DNA of 64,000 bases from an uncultured Alphaproteobacteria bacterium (lineage in GTDB: Bacteria; Pseudomonadota; Alphaproteobacteria; Micropepsales; Micropepsaceae), in contig CAIOFO010000148.1 of the NCBI GenBank assembly GCA_903857685.1, forward strand, positions 1 to 64,000. The letters run 5' to 3'. Shown here piece by piece: positions 42,753-50,898 of this stretch; the stretch's first letter is position 1, and each line of letters begins with the position of its first letter. The notes beneath the pieces are model-generated. The model saw only the letters and a program-made list of their open reading frames with translations, had not been told where the DNA came from and did not search any database. Made by a program: the position numbers and the translations under genes.

Positions 42753-43283
42753 ATGCATCTGACAACCGAAAGGCTGATCCTGCGGCCGATGCTGCAAAGC
42801 GATGCGGCGGCGCTGTTCGCCATCCTGGGCGATGCGGAGGCGATGCGCTTCTGGCAGCGGCCAGTCCTGACGCGCCTGGCGGTGGCCGAAGAGATGGTGC
42901 GCGAACAGATCGCCGCCGGGAAGCTTTGCCGCTATTGGACGGTATGGCGGCAGGGCGACGCCATCGGCAGCTGCGATCTCAGCTTCATCGAGCCTGCGAA
43001 TCACGCCCAGACCGGTTTTCTGTTTCGCCGGGACCAGTGGGGCCGGGGCTATGCCGCGGAGGCCATGAGTGCCGTCATCGGCCATGCCTTTGGCGAAATG
43101 GGGCTGGAGCTGCTGACCGCCAGCACCCATGCGCAGAATGCGCCCGCCCGCCGGGTGCTGGAGCGGTTGGGCTTCGGCCTGGAAGGGCTTGTTGCCGGTC
43201 ACCAGCCCGTACCCGGTGTGGCGATGGACTGCGCTTTTTACGCCTTGCGCCGCCAGACATCCGCCGCCCAGAAGGGCGCGTAA
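42753..43283 (+). CDS. GNAT-family N-acetyltransferase (RimJ/RimL-like)
   Basis: A 176-residue acetyl-CoA-dependent acetyltransferase: TTERLILRPMLQSDAAALFAI at the start, GFLFRRDQWGRGYAAEAMSAVIGHAF as the acetyl-CoA-binding motif A, and STHAQNAPARRVLERLGF as motif B. The substrate (protein N-terminus, antibiotic or metabolite) cannot be told. Its 3' end overlaps the convergent membrane-protein gene by 46 bases. Confidence 0.87.
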   Translation: MHLTTERLILRPMLQSDAAALFAILGDAEAMRFWQRPVLTRLAVAEEMVREQIAAGKLCRYWTVWRQGDAIGSCDLSFIEPANHAQTGFLFRRDQWGRGYAAEAMSAVIGHAFGEMGLELLTASTHAQNAPARRVLERLGFGLEGLVAGHQPVPGVAMDCAFYALRRQTSAAQKGA

Positions 43284-43936
43284 TAAACCAGCAGCGACAG
43301 GATGCCGATCACCACCAGCTCGGGCACGTACCAGGGCCAGGGTGACAGAAAATCCAGCAGGCTGGCATTGTCGGGCTTGGCTTTGAGAAAGCCGTAATTG
43401 GTGCCGAGCGCGAAGTCCGCCGCCCCCGCCGCCATGGCATAGCCCAGTGTCGCCGCCACAACGCGCGGCAGCGAGGCCGGCACCGGCCGCATGCCGGCAA
43501 AGGTGAGGTAGAGCAGCGCCGTCATGATGCCGGCATGATTGATGAAGAAGAAAATGAATTGCGGGTCGGGGAATCCATACGCGATGTCGGGCGTGATCAG
43601 GCCCTGCAGGGTGCCGCCGAGACCCCAGAAATATCCCAGCTCATAGGCAAGCTGACCGCGCGTCAGCAGCGCCGCTATCAGCGCCACCGCCGCCCAGTCG
43701 CAAAGATTGAGCGGCAGGCCATTGCCGAGCGTGAGCCAGCCCCGGAACGCGAATAGCGCGTACCAGCACAACCAACCGCCCGCCAGGACAGCCGCCACGG
43801 CCCGGCGGATGGGCCGGTCCAGCAGCGGCGACTTTCGCGCCGACAGCACCAGCACCAGCGGCACCAGCAGCGACAGCGCCAACATCAGCAGATGGGCAGT
43901 TCCGAACAGCACAAAGATCGGACGGGGCGGCGGCAT
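43238..43936 (-). CDS. YwaF/TIGR02206-family integral membrane protein
   Basis: A 232-residue protein with about seven membrane helices. The family features LPLNLCDWAAV, LGYFWGLGGTLQGLITPDI and FIFFFINHAGIM are present, with ADFALGTNYGFLKAKPDNASLLDFLSPWPWYV near the end (two stretches). The family is widespread and has no known function. The gene stands alone. Confidence 0.82.
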   Translation of the reverse strand: MPPPRPIFVLFGTAHLLMLALSLLVPLVLVLSARKSPLLDRPIRRAVAAVLAGGWLCWYALFAFRGWLTLGNGLPLNLCDWAAVALIAALLTRGQLAYELGYFWGLGGTLQGLITPDIAYGFPDPQFIFFFINHAGIMTALLYLTFAGMRPVPASLPRVVAATLGYAMAAGAADFALGTNYGFLKAKPDNASLLDFLSPWPWYVPELVVIGILSLLVYYAPFWAADVWRRKA

Positions 43937-44040
43937 TTCAGGAACTTAGCCCCTGCTCACAAAAATGTAATCCGGCTTGCGCGCCACCCAACCGCGGCCC
44001 GGACGTTCTTGGCAAAGAGCGGGCGAAATGGAGTGAAATC

Positions 44041-44313
44041 ATGACATTCAAAAAGACCTTTTTGATGGCTTCGGTTGCGGTCCTGGGACTTGCGGGATTG
44101 GCGGCCACGACGACAAGCGCCAGCGCCTATGTCGCCTGCAATCGTGACGGCGATTGCTGGCATACCGACAGCCGCGTCCGGGTGCCGGGCGTGACGTTCG
44201 ATTTTCATCCCGACGACTGGTATTTCCACCAGCATTGGGATGCGAACCGTCATTTCCGCGATTATCATGAAGGGCGCGGCTATTGGCGCGGCGGCGTCTG
44301 GGTAACGCTGTAA
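44041..44313 (+). CDS. Small secreted protein, CWHTD/HPDDWYFHQ family (paralog A)
   Basis: A 90-residue protein with a clear signal peptide ending TTTSASA. The mature ~60 residues are rich in aromatic and His residues: YVACNRDGDCWHTD, then FHPDDWYFHQHWD, then HFRDYHEGRGYWRGGVW. A second copy of the same layout is encoded at 50090-50377. Two Cys could form a disulfide, and the His cluster could bind a metal. I recognise no named family. It is followed by a strong terminator and so is its own transcription unit. Confidence 0.75.
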   Translation: MTFKKTFLMASVAVLGLAGLAATTTSASAYVACNRDGDCWHTDSRVRVPGVTFDFHPDDWYFHQHWDANRHFRDYHEGRGYWRGGVWVTL

Positions 44314-44336
44314 GAGCGTTGGAACAAGACTGAAAG

Positions 44337-44363
44337 GAGCCCGGTCCGCCGGGCTCTTTTTTT
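44337..44363 (+). terminator. Rho-independent terminator
   Basis: GAGCCCGG and CCGGGCTC form a perfect 8-bp stem with a TCCG loop followed by seven T residues, 23 bases after the small secreted-protein gene. Confidence 0.92.
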
Positions 44364-44445
44364 AACCGTTCGCCCCGCCAATCGCCCCGCTTGCGAAAAC
44401 ACCGGCTTCCGAAAACACCAGCATATGATACAAGGCCCCGGGAGC

Positions 44446-44519
44446 GCGGGTGTAGTTCAATGGCAGAACGGCAGCTTCCCAAGCTGCATACGTGGGTTCG
44501 ATTCCCATCACCCGCTCCA
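44446..44519 (+). tRNA. tRNA-Gly (anticodon CCC)
   Basis: A 74-base cloverleaf. The acceptor stem GCGGGTG pairs with CACCCGC, the D-arm contains AGTTCAATGGCAGAA, and the anticodon stem GCAGC/GCTGC holds the loop TTCCCAA with CCC at the anticodon. The T-arm is GTGGGTTCGATTCCCAT, and CCA is encoded. No partial copy was noticed nearby. Confidence 0.95.
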
Positions 44520-44601
44520 ATCACCGATAGCCAGTCATGTTATCGGGAGGGGTGCGCCTCGATAGTTCGTTTCCAAAACAATTTTGCGTGCGTCTAACGA
44601 T

Positions 44602-44635
44602 AAGAGCGCGACCCATTTTTTGGAGCCGCGCTCTT
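44602..44635. terminator. Possible bidirectional terminator hairpin
   Basis: AAGAGCGCG and CGCGCTCTT form a perfect 9-bp stem around a 16-base loop that contains six T residues. It lies between the tRNA and the stop of the convergent gene at 44660. It lacks a proper U-tract, so confidence is moderate. Confidence 0.45.
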
Positions 44636-44659
44636 GCCTCGTTTTACCGTCCGACGAAC

Positions 44660-45262
44660 TCACATACCCTTTGGCGGGGGCGGAGGCATCTCATCCATGG
44701 ATGCAGTCTGCGGCATCATGATATGCGCGCCCGGTTGTCCCGAGTTCATCATCCAGGGAGACGAGGAATTCACGCGCGAGACGGGAAGACCCAAATCCTC
44801 GCCCTTAACATTCGGCATCAGCATGCGCCACATGACGCGGGCTTCTGCTTCGGTTTTGCCCGCGCGGCTGTAGGTCATGGTGCCCACAGGCGGACGGGAA
44901 AGCTTCCCCGAAGCGTAAGCCGCATCGGTATCCGCTGTGACGGCCTTGGCGTCTTTTCCCTGCGCTTTTTCCAGAGCCTGGAAATCAGAGGCGGCACGTG
45001 TCACATCGCCACGACAACCAATATTAAAGGCAACCGGAGTGGAATTATCGACACAGAAGATATGGTTCGTTCCCTGGCGGACGACATGCGGCAGACCTTT
45101 GCCGTCATAACTGATCACCGTGGCAGAATCGCGCAAAGCCGCCGGCAAGGGCGACGTGGCACGCTTAATATCATCCGCACCTGACACTGGCTGTGCCATG
45201 GCCATAATTGACCAGAGTGCTGACAATGTTAGTGCACCGGCGAACAATGTGGACTTCTTCAT
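44660..45262 (-). CDS. Secreted hypothetical protein
   Basis: A 200-residue protein with a signal peptide (MKKSTLFAGALTLSALWSIMAMA). The mature part has ATVISYDGKGLPHVVRQGTNHIFCVDN with two Cys (one in IFCVDN, one in IGCRGD), then RVMWRMLMPNVKGEDLGLP and a Met/Pro-rich tail (MDEMPPPPPKGM). It looks like a periplasmic protein of a group common in environmental proteobacteria; I cannot name a function. A good AGGAG-type site precedes the ATG (ACAAAGGAGAAA on the minus strand). Confidence 0.7.
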   Translation of the reverse strand: MKKSTLFAGALTLSALWSIMAMAQPVSGADDIKRATSPLPAALRDSATVISYDGKGLPHVVRQGTNHIFCVDNSTPVAFNIGCRGDVTRAASDFQALEKAQGKDAKAVTADTDAAYASGKLSRPPVGTMTYSRAGKTEAEARVMWRMLMPNVKGEDLGLPVSRVNSSSPWMMNSGQPGAHIMMPQTASMDEMPPPPPKGM

Positions 45263-45409
45263 GCATTTTCTCCTTTGTTACATGTCAAATTAAGGCAGAA
45301 CTTCCTGTCCTGTTGATCGCCGCATGAAATCCGCAAAATGCGGTCTTTCTGCAAAACGGCGGCGGAAACGGGCTGGAGGCCTGTGGTGACTGCGGACGCC
45401 TGTTCCGCT

Positions 45410-46015
45410 TTAACTTGATATCGTGAGCCCCTCGGCGGCCAATGCCGCCTGAACCTTCGGCCGCGCAAGGACACGCTTGCGAAACGCCGCCAAATTGGCG
45501 GGCAATTCCATTTTCATGAGCGTTGCCCAGTTTGTTATGACGAACAAATATGCATCCGCAACGCTAAACGTGCTGCCCAGAAGGTAATCGTGTTTGGCAA
45601 GGGCGCCATCCACATAAGCAAAGCCTTTTGCTATTTTTGTTCTTGCCCCGTCTTTCGTCTCCTCCGGGCCGCTTCCGAACAAAGGGGAAAAACTCTTGTG
45701 CAATTCGGAATTTATGAAAGTCAGCCACTCCATGAGGCGATAGCGCTCGACCGTGCCCGGAGGGGGCGCAAGATTGCTTGCCGGCATTTGGTCGGCCAAA
45801 TATTGCACGATGACCGGGCCTTCGGTGAGCAATTCGCCGTTCTTCAATATCAACGCCGGCACGTAACCCTTCGGATTGATTTTGTAATAGTCCGCGCCTG
45901 TCTCGGTCTTATGGGTGCGCAAATCGACTTTCTCAAGTTCGAGTGAAATCCCCGCTTCCTCGGCGACGATGTGCGGCGAAAGCGAACATGCGCCTGGAGC
46001 ATAATAGAGTTTCAC
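45410..46015 (-). CDS. gst: Glutathione S-transferase, beta class
   Basis: A 201-residue enzyme with N-terminal thioredoxin-like domain MKLYYAPGACSLSPHIVAEEAG, Cys10 being the beta-class active-site residue. The cis-Pro region is NPKGYVPALIL, the gamma-glutamyl site is LTEGPVIVQYLAD, and a helical C-terminal domain contains FSVADAYLFVITNW. It conjugates glutathione to electrophiles or reduces mixed disulfides in the cytoplasm. It stands alone. Confidence 0.92.
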   Translation of the reverse strand: MKLYYAPGACSLSPHIVAEEAGISLELEKVDLRTHKTETGADYYKINPKGYVPALILKNGELLTEGPVIVQYLADQMPASNLAPPPGTVERYRLMEWLTFINSELHKSFSPLFGSGPEETKDGARTKIAKGFAYVDGALAKHDYLLGSTFSVADAYLFVITNWATLMKMELPANLAAFRKRVLARPKVQAALAAEGLTISS

Positions 46016-46251
46016 AGGGCTATCCTCTTATGGATGAATATCGGCGACCATGACCAAATCACCGCAATGCGCCGCGATTCAAATCCACCGCCTAATCGAT
46101 AGTTGAGATAATATCTTTCCGCATAATATCGCGCAACCCTGAACGCCGGCTTCGCACTAAAACGGACGTAAAGACGATCAGCGAGATTGCGTCTCGACAG
46201 CACCTGATCGCCCGCCGCGAGGATTGCAAAAGTTTTTCGATTTCCCTGCCA

Positions 46252-46731
46252 TCACCCGTGTTTATCGGGGGCATGCCTTGGCTGCACTGACCAGGCCGCT
46301 GGCTCGTCGTCTTTGTCGGCCTCAGCCGCCGCCGCCGTCGCCTGCACCTTGTCGGGTGCATGATGGGCAGGCGCGTAGATCGTATAGACCTGCATTGGCG
46401 TCGCGCCGGTATTGGTGATGTTGTGCCAGGTCCCCGCCGGAACGAGGACACACCAGCCGTTTGACACGTCCTTTTCAAAAGTCAGTTTATCCTTCGCGGG
46501 GCCCATCTGCACCCGGCCGCTGCCAGCGTCGAGGCGCAGGAACTGATCGGTCTCCGGATGCGCTTCAAGGCCAATGTCGCCGCCGGCGGGAATCGACATC
46601 AGAGTCACTTGCAGATAGCGCCCGCTCCAGGCGACCGAACGGTAATTAGTGTTTTCCTTGGTCGCGCGTTCAATGTCGAACGATTGCGGCTGGGGCCCAA
46701 TATCTTTGATCCTGTCAGCAGTGTTTACCAA
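46252..46731 (-). CDS. Cupin-domain protein
   Basis: A 159-residue single-domain cupin. The first metal motif is GGDIGLEAHPETDQFLRLDAGSG and the second is LVPAGTWHNITNTGATP. His and Glu residues are present to hold a metal. The start is the TTG at 46731, because GAGGAG lies seven bases before it; the TTG at 46746 overlaps that site. The C-terminal 40 residues are Ala/Asp-rich and disordered. The function of such stand-alone cupins is usually unknown. Confidence 0.82.
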   Translation of the reverse strand: MVNTADRIKDIGPQPQSFDIERATKENTNYRSVAWSGRYLQVTLMSIPAGGDIGLEAHPETDQFLRLDAGSGRVQMGPAKDKLTFEKDVSNGWCVLVPAGTWHNITNTGATPMQVYTIYAPAHHAPDKVQATAAAAEADKDDEPAAWSVQPRHAPDKHG

Positions 46732-46852
46732 GGCTAATCTCCTCAAATATGCGGCGATGCGCTATTTCGCTTGGGGAACGTGCCAACCGGGATTTGGATC
46801 CTCTGGATTCGGCAAATATAATTGCCAGCGCCCCCACGCCGGAATGCATAAG

Positions 46853-46875
46853 GCCCGCCGGTATCACCGGCAGGC
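46853..46875 (-). terminator. GC-rich hairpin after the CsbD gene
   Basis: On the minus strand GCCTGCCGGT pairs with ACCGGCGGGC around GAT, including one G-T pair. It lies 22 bases beyond the CsbD stop. Only a weak T-run follows. Confidence 0.5.
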
Positions 46876-46896
46876 CCTGCTTATTGCAAAAATCTA

Positions 46897-47073
46897 TTAT
46901 AGGGCGTTGCGGACAGCGTCTTTGGCGCCGCCGACAGCGCTTTCGACCTGACCTTTTGCCTTATCGAGCGTGCCTTCGGCCTGAAGTTTGGAATCGCCGG
47001 TGATTTTGCCGGCTTCTTCCTTTATGGAGCCTTTCGCCTGATCGGCGGCTCCATTGATGCGATCCTTGTCCAT
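46897..47073 (-). CDS. CsbD-family stress protein
   Basis: A 58-residue hydrophilic protein: MDKDRINGAADQAKGSIKEE, then AGKITGDSKLQAEGTLDKAK and GQVESAVGGAKDAVRNAL. This is the CsbD pattern (RINGxxxQxKGxxKExxGKxTxDxxLxxxGxxDKxxGxxQ). Such proteins accumulate under general or osmotic stress; the mechanism is unknown. AAGGA lies six bases before the ATG. Confidence 0.9.
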   Translation of the reverse strand: MDKDRINGAADQAKGSIKEEAGKITGDSKLQAEGTLDKAKGQVESAVGGAKDAVRNAL

Positions 47074-47158
47074 GAAAAGTCCTTTCTGGTGAGATCAGAA
47101 AACTCAATAGTGAGCGGTCCGTTCCCTTTGCGTCATACGTGTATGCGAATGGCATTTC

Positions 47159-48274
47159 TCACGTCGAAATTGGCGCTTTCCCGCTGAGGCGTGCGCCCCA
47201 GGCCAGAAGCGCGGGAAAGCGCCGCACGACGGCCAGCGACACTGCGCGCGTGTCATCGCGCATCGCCAGATGCGCGAACAAAGTGGCGGCGTGGATGCGC
47301 GGCGCGAAGCGGCGATGCCATTCGGCGGCATAGGCCTGTGGGCGGCCTGCGATCAGCAGCCGCGTCAGCAGGCCCGACGACTGAATCGCCATGCTGATGC
47401 CCTCGGCGATCACCGGATGCGCTTCGCCCGCGATGTTGCCGGTGAAGAAGATGCCGTCCCGGACGCGCGGACGGATGCCGGGGCGGATCGGGCCTGTGGA
47501 CAGGAAAGAATCGCTCAGCTGTGCGCCGCCCAGCGCGCGTTCAACACCGGCTGTGGCGGCGCGGATATGGGCCAACACCGCTTCGGCCGCCTTGCCGCCA
47601 TGGCGAGACCGCGCATGGGCCAGCGTATCGCGGCGGATGCAGCAGGACAGCGAGGTGCGGCCATCGTCGGTATGCACCATGCCGCCATAACCGCCGCGGA
47701 ATGCCAGCAGCGGCATCAGGCCATCGGGCAAGGCGGTATGGCGAAAATGCGCCTTGAAGGCGAAAAGGTCGGAGGGCCTCGATTCAGGCGCGGCAGCAGC
47801 GAAGACGCCCTTCCCGTTCCAGGAGCCGCAAGCGGCAATCACGATGCGGGCGGCGATTGCGATATCGTTGTCCAGCTTGCAACGATAGCCGTCCGGTGTG
47901 CGCTCAAGCGACATGAGTTCGGCGGGCTGGAACAGGCATGCCCCCGCCCGCACGGCGGCATCCCGCAGCAGCGTGTCCAGATGCTCGCGGCCCAGCGCGC
48001 GGCCCCAGACCTGTTCGCCGGGCGAAGACTGCATGGTTTGCCCGGCATAAAGGCCGATATATGTGACGGGTGGGCCAGCCGCCGCCACGAAGGCTTCTGC
48101 GACACCGCAGGCCTCCAGCACCGGCATGGTGGGAGCAGAAATAAATTCGCCGCAGACCTTGCGGCGGGGAAAATCGGTTTTCTCGACCAGCGCGACGGAC
48201 CATCCGGCCTGCGCCAACAACCGCGCGGCGGTAGAACCGGCAGGCCCCGCACCCACGATCAGCGCATCAAACAT
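47159..48274 (-). CDS. FAD oxidoreductase, geranylgeranyl-reductase family (T3PKS cluster)
   Basis: A 371-residue flavoprotein starting MFDALIVGAGPAGSTAARLL. The family motif FPRRKVCGEFIS is present, with GSWNGKG and the FAD loop FFTGNIAGEAHPVIAEGISMAIQSS. Members reduce isoprenoids or hydroxylate aromatic polyketides. The start at 48274 overlaps the methyltransferase stop by 8 bp. It is the third gene of the polyketide operon and probably modifies its product, perhaps by hydroxylation; that is inferred. Confidence 0.85.
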   Translation of the reverse strand: MFDALIVGAGPAGSTAARLLAQAGWSVALVEKTDFPRRKVCGEFISAPTMPVLEACGVAEAFVAAAGPPVTYIGLYAGQTMQSSPGEQVWGRALGREHLDTLLRDAAVRAGACLFQPAELMSLERTPDGYRCKLDNDIAIAARIVIAACGSWNGKGVFAAAAPESRPSDLFAFKAHFRHTALPDGLMPLLAFRGGYGGMVHTDDGRTSLSCCIRRDTLAHARSRHGGKAAEAVLAHIRAATAGVERALGGAQLSDSFLSTGPIRPGIRPRVRDGIFFTGNIAGEAHPVIAEGISMAIQSSGLLTRLLIAGRPQAYAAEWHRRFAPRIHAATLFAHLAMRDDTRAVSLAVVRRFPALLAWGARLSGKAPIST

Positions 48275-48935
48275 GCGCGGCGAACAGATGCGTGAAGGGA
48301 TAGGCGATATGTTCCGCTGTTTTCCATCCGGACGGCCACAAGGCCGACAGTTCATGGTTATTGAAGCCCGCCTCGACGCTGACCACCGCGTCATGGCGTG
48401 TCACGGCATTGCAGCCGAGCACACCCACCAGGCGGGACGCCAGCAGCGCGAAGCCGTTGCGGCGCGGCTCGCAGGCGACGAAGCCTCTGGCCTGCGCGGC
48501 GACTGTCCCGAGCAGGCGCGCCAGCGCAGCGTCCTCGAAATGGTGCAGGAACAGGTTGGCGATGACGATGTCTGGCGCCAGGCGCGGCAGGGTCTCGAAG
48601 ATGTCGCCGGTGAGGTTTTCGCAGGTCCAGCCCAGCTTGGCGAAACCGGCGCGGGTCTGATCGGCGACGATATTCTGCCGGTCGGCAATCACCGCGCGCA
48701 CGCCCGGCCAGCGTATTGCCAGCCGTTTTGCCACGCCCAGCAAAAAGCGGCCGTCGCCGCCGCCAAGATCGGCCAGGATGGCAGGCGGAGGAAACGCCGA
48801 CAGCGCCCGCGCCATGGCCCCATGCTGGCGCATCACCCAGTTGATCCGCACGAGATCACGGCGTGAAGCAACCGCGCCGGGATCGTCCGGCGGCAACAGG
48901 TCGAGCAACTCTGGCGTCAGCTTGCGCGGGGTCAT
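48267..48935 (-). CDS. SAM-dependent methyltransferase (T3PKS cluster)
   Basis: A 222-residue class I methyltransferase: ILADLGGGDGRFLLGVAKRLA is the SAM-binding motif I, VIANLFLHHFEDAALARLL is motif post-I/II, and FVACEPRRNGFALLASRL follows. Start ATG 48935 overlaps the polyketide synthase stop by 4 bp. It probably methylates the polyketide, as in type III PKS clusters that make methylated alkylresorcinols or quinols. Confidence 0.85.
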   Translation of the reverse strand: MTPRKLTPELLDLLPPDDPGAVASRRDLVRINWVMRQHGAMARALSAFPPPAILADLGGGDGRFLLGVAKRLAIRWPGVRAVIADRQNIVADQTRAGFAKLGWTCENLTGDIFETLPRLAPDIVIANLFLHHFEDAALARLLGTVAAQARGFVACEPRRNGFALLASRLVGVLGCNAVTRHDAVVSVEAGFNNHELSALWPSGWKTAEHIAYPFTHLFAAHV

Positions 48936-49993
48936 GCCGCCATGCGGAACATCATGGTCTCGGCCACCAGTCCGGGGCCGAAGGACATGGCGCAGCCGCG
49001 CTGGCCTGCGTCCGCGTTCCGCATGATGCGGTCCAGCACGAACATCACCGTGCCCGACGACATGTTGCCACAGTCGTTCAACACGCCGCGCGAATGGGTC
49101 AGCGCCGCCTCCGGCAGCGCAAAGGCCTGCTCCACCGCATCGAGCACCGAACGCCCGCCTGGATGCACCGCCCAAAGGTCAATGTCGTTGGCGCCTCCCA
49201 GGATATCGTCGCGCGAGGTGGAAAGCGCGGCGCGGATGGCGCCGGGCACGCCGCCCGACAGCACCATGTCGAAGCCCTGGTCGCGAATATGCCAGCGGAT
49301 CAACTCACGCGTTTGCGGCACCAGCGCGGCATGGAAGGATTCCAGTTTGGCGCCGACCGGATCAGCCGTCACTAGAGCAGCGGCGCAGCCGTCAGCGAAC
49401 AGCAGAAAGGACAGGATTTCCTCGATATCCATGGTCTCGTGCAGGTGCAGGGTGCAGAGTTCCAAATTGACCGCGAGCACCCGCGCCTTGGGCTCGGACC
49501 GCACTATATGGCGTGCCAGCTTCAACCCGTTGATCGCGGCATAGCAGCCCATGAATCCGACCATGGTGCGCTCCACCGAATGCGGCAGGCCGCAACGTTC
49601 CACGATATCGAGATCGACGCCGGGCGCGGAAAAGCCGGTGCAGCTGGTGACGATGACATGGGTGATGCGGGAACGGTCCTCGCCCGCCAGAAGCTTCTCG
49701 ACCGCCGCCACCGCCAGGCCGGGCGCATGGGTTTCATACAGGCGCATGCGTGCGGCGGTATCGGGAAAGGTGCCCTTGGCATAGAAACCCGCAGCGTCTA
49801 CCGCCTCGCCGCCCTTGCTGCCTTCCAAAAAGGAATAGCGGTGTGCGATCCCGCTGCGGTCCGCCATGCGGTTGAACAAGGCCAAGCGGCGCGTGTCGCC
49901 CTGCAGCATCTGGCGGCCAAAGGCCAGGAAAGTCCCATGAACATCGTGCGGCGGAACGGCCGTCGCTATGCGATTGATATGGGCCTCTGCCAT
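48932..49993 (-). CDS. Type III polyketide synthase
   Basis: A 353-residue chalcone-synthase-like enzyme that extends an acyl-CoA starter with malonyl-CoA. The triad is visible: Cys150 (VGFMGCYAAINGL), His277 (LWAVHPGGRSVLDAVE) and Asn310 (LNDCGNMSSGTVMF). The C-terminal GPGL appears in MSFGPGLVAETMMF. It leads a three-gene operon with a methyltransferase and a flavoprotein. Starter and ring type cannot be predicted from the residues seen here. Confidence 0.93.
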   Translation of the reverse strand: MAEAHINRIATAVPPHDVHGTFLAFGRQMLQGDTRRLALFNRMADRSGIAHRYSFLEGSKGGEAVDAAGFYAKGTFPDTAARMRLYETHAPGLAVAAVEKLLAGEDRSRITHVIVTSCTGFSAPGVDLDIVERCGLPHSVERTMVGFMGCYAAINGLKLARHIVRSEPKARVLAVNLELCTLHLHETMDIEEILSFLLFADGCAAALVTADPVGAKLESFHAALVPQTRELIRWHIRDQGFDMVLSGGVPGAIRAALSTSRDDILGGANDIDLWAVHPGGRSVLDAVEQAFALPEAALTHSRGVLNDCGNMSSGTVMFVLDRIMRNADAGQRGCAMSFGPGLVAETMMFRMAA

Positions 49994-50089
49994 AGACGAT
50001 TAACCACCTGATTGTGAGAACCTTAACGCGCAAAGGGAACTTTCGCTCCCTTTAACATGATGCACATTTGAGGGTTCTGTTAATCGAGA

Positions 50090-50377
50090 TCAGACTTCAA
50101 TCCAGATGCCGCTGAGGTAGTAACCGTTACCGTCATGGTAATTGCGGAAGTTGCGATCTGTTTTACCGCTCCAGGTTTGATGGAAATACCAGTCGTCAGG
50201 ATGAACCTGCGCCTTAAGTTTGTCGGGATATTTTGCCTTTTGATCCGTATGCCAGCAGTCTTTCGCGTTATTGCAAACAACATAGCCAGAGGCCGTACCG
50301 GCAGTAGCGACAAGCGCGCCGTTGCCCAAGAGCATGGCGACGGCGATAGTCGACAATGTCGTTTTCGCAGAAAGCAT
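50090..50377 (-). CDS. Small secreted protein, CWHTD/HPDDWYFHQ family (paralog B)
   Basis: A 95-residue protein with signal peptide ending GTASG. The mature part repeats the layout of the gene at 44041: YVVCNNAKDCWHTDQ, VHPDDWYFHQTWS, NFRNYHDGNGYYLSGIW. The conserved core is about half identical between copies; signal peptides and linkers differ. Both Cys and the His/Asp/Trp cluster are kept, so they are likely functional. It is transcribed alone. Confidence 0.75.
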   Translation of the reverse strand: MLSAKTTLSTIAVAMLLGNGALVATAGTASGYVVCNNAKDCWHTDQKAKYPDKLKAQVHPDDWYFHQTWSGKTDRNFRNYHDGNGYYLSGIWIEV

Positions 50378-50581
50378 TGCGATAGCTCCAATTGCGGATG
50401 ATTGATAATTAAGCGTTGTGCCCGCCATTTGGTTCCAAGATTGACCTATTTTCAGGCGCGAATGGCCTGTTCGGCCGGTTCCCCATATATCAGGCTGCAT
50501 CACCCTGGACCTGAGCGAGCCCGACAAGGCTGAGTTGGCAGCGCAGATGCAGAGCAAAGTCTGAGATATTGGAGCGGCCGG

Positions 50582-50612
50582 GAATGCCCGCTTGCGCCAA
50601 TAGCGGACAAGC
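50582..50612. repeat. Dispersed palindromic repeat, copy 6
   Basis: GAATGCCCGCT faces AGCGGACAAGC across nine bases, a diverged copy of the palindrome found in the 1-14 kb island. It is the only copy noticed outside the island. Confidence 0.55.
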
Positions 50613-50755
50613 AAGTGCGCTCGAAAATCCGTCACTTCAATTCGGCAACTATTGCGGCATTGCTCCAGCAAGCGGCCGTCGCGCGAAAATTGCGGCGAAT
50701 TCATGTGAACGCCCCGATCTCTCCAGCATATACAGCGTAAAGTTAACCCCTGCTG

Positions 50756-50769
50756 TTGACCCCGATCAA
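50756..50769. promoter_or_regulatory. FNR/FixK-like site TTGAC-CCCG-ATCAA
   Basis: One mismatch to the TTGAT-N4-ATCAA consensus. It lies 130 bases upstream of the heme-type sensor kinase. A near-identical site precedes the cus operon. Confidence 0.5.
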
Positions 50770-50898
50770 TGCAGCGCTGGAACAGGCTGGTAGCGTCGCC
50801 CATTTGGCATTTTTGCTTGTTGATGAGCTTTCAAAGGCGAAAGCAAATGGGCGGACAAACACTATGCATTTGTCCTGCCCGTTGAAGGGGCATGATTG

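Larger units (their letters stand above)
50378..50898. other. Intergenic region with a repeat copy and an FNR-like box
   Basis: Around 520 bases with no intact gene. A stretch near 50500-50563 reads ITLDLSEPDKAELAAQMQSK plus one residue before a stop, and could be the tail of a lost gene. The dispersed repeat (50582-50612) and an FNR-like site (50756-50769) are the other features. Confidence 0.5.

Noticed and set aside
44391-44429. Promoter for tRNA-Gly
   Set aside because: TTGCGA and TATGAT are 27 bases apart, too far for a normal promoter, and the nearer TTCCGA is too close. The region holds a short tandem duplication (CTTxCGAAAACACC) instead.
44446-44519. tRNA-Gly as an island attachment site
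   Set aside because: No duplicated 3' end of the tRNA and no integrase nearby.
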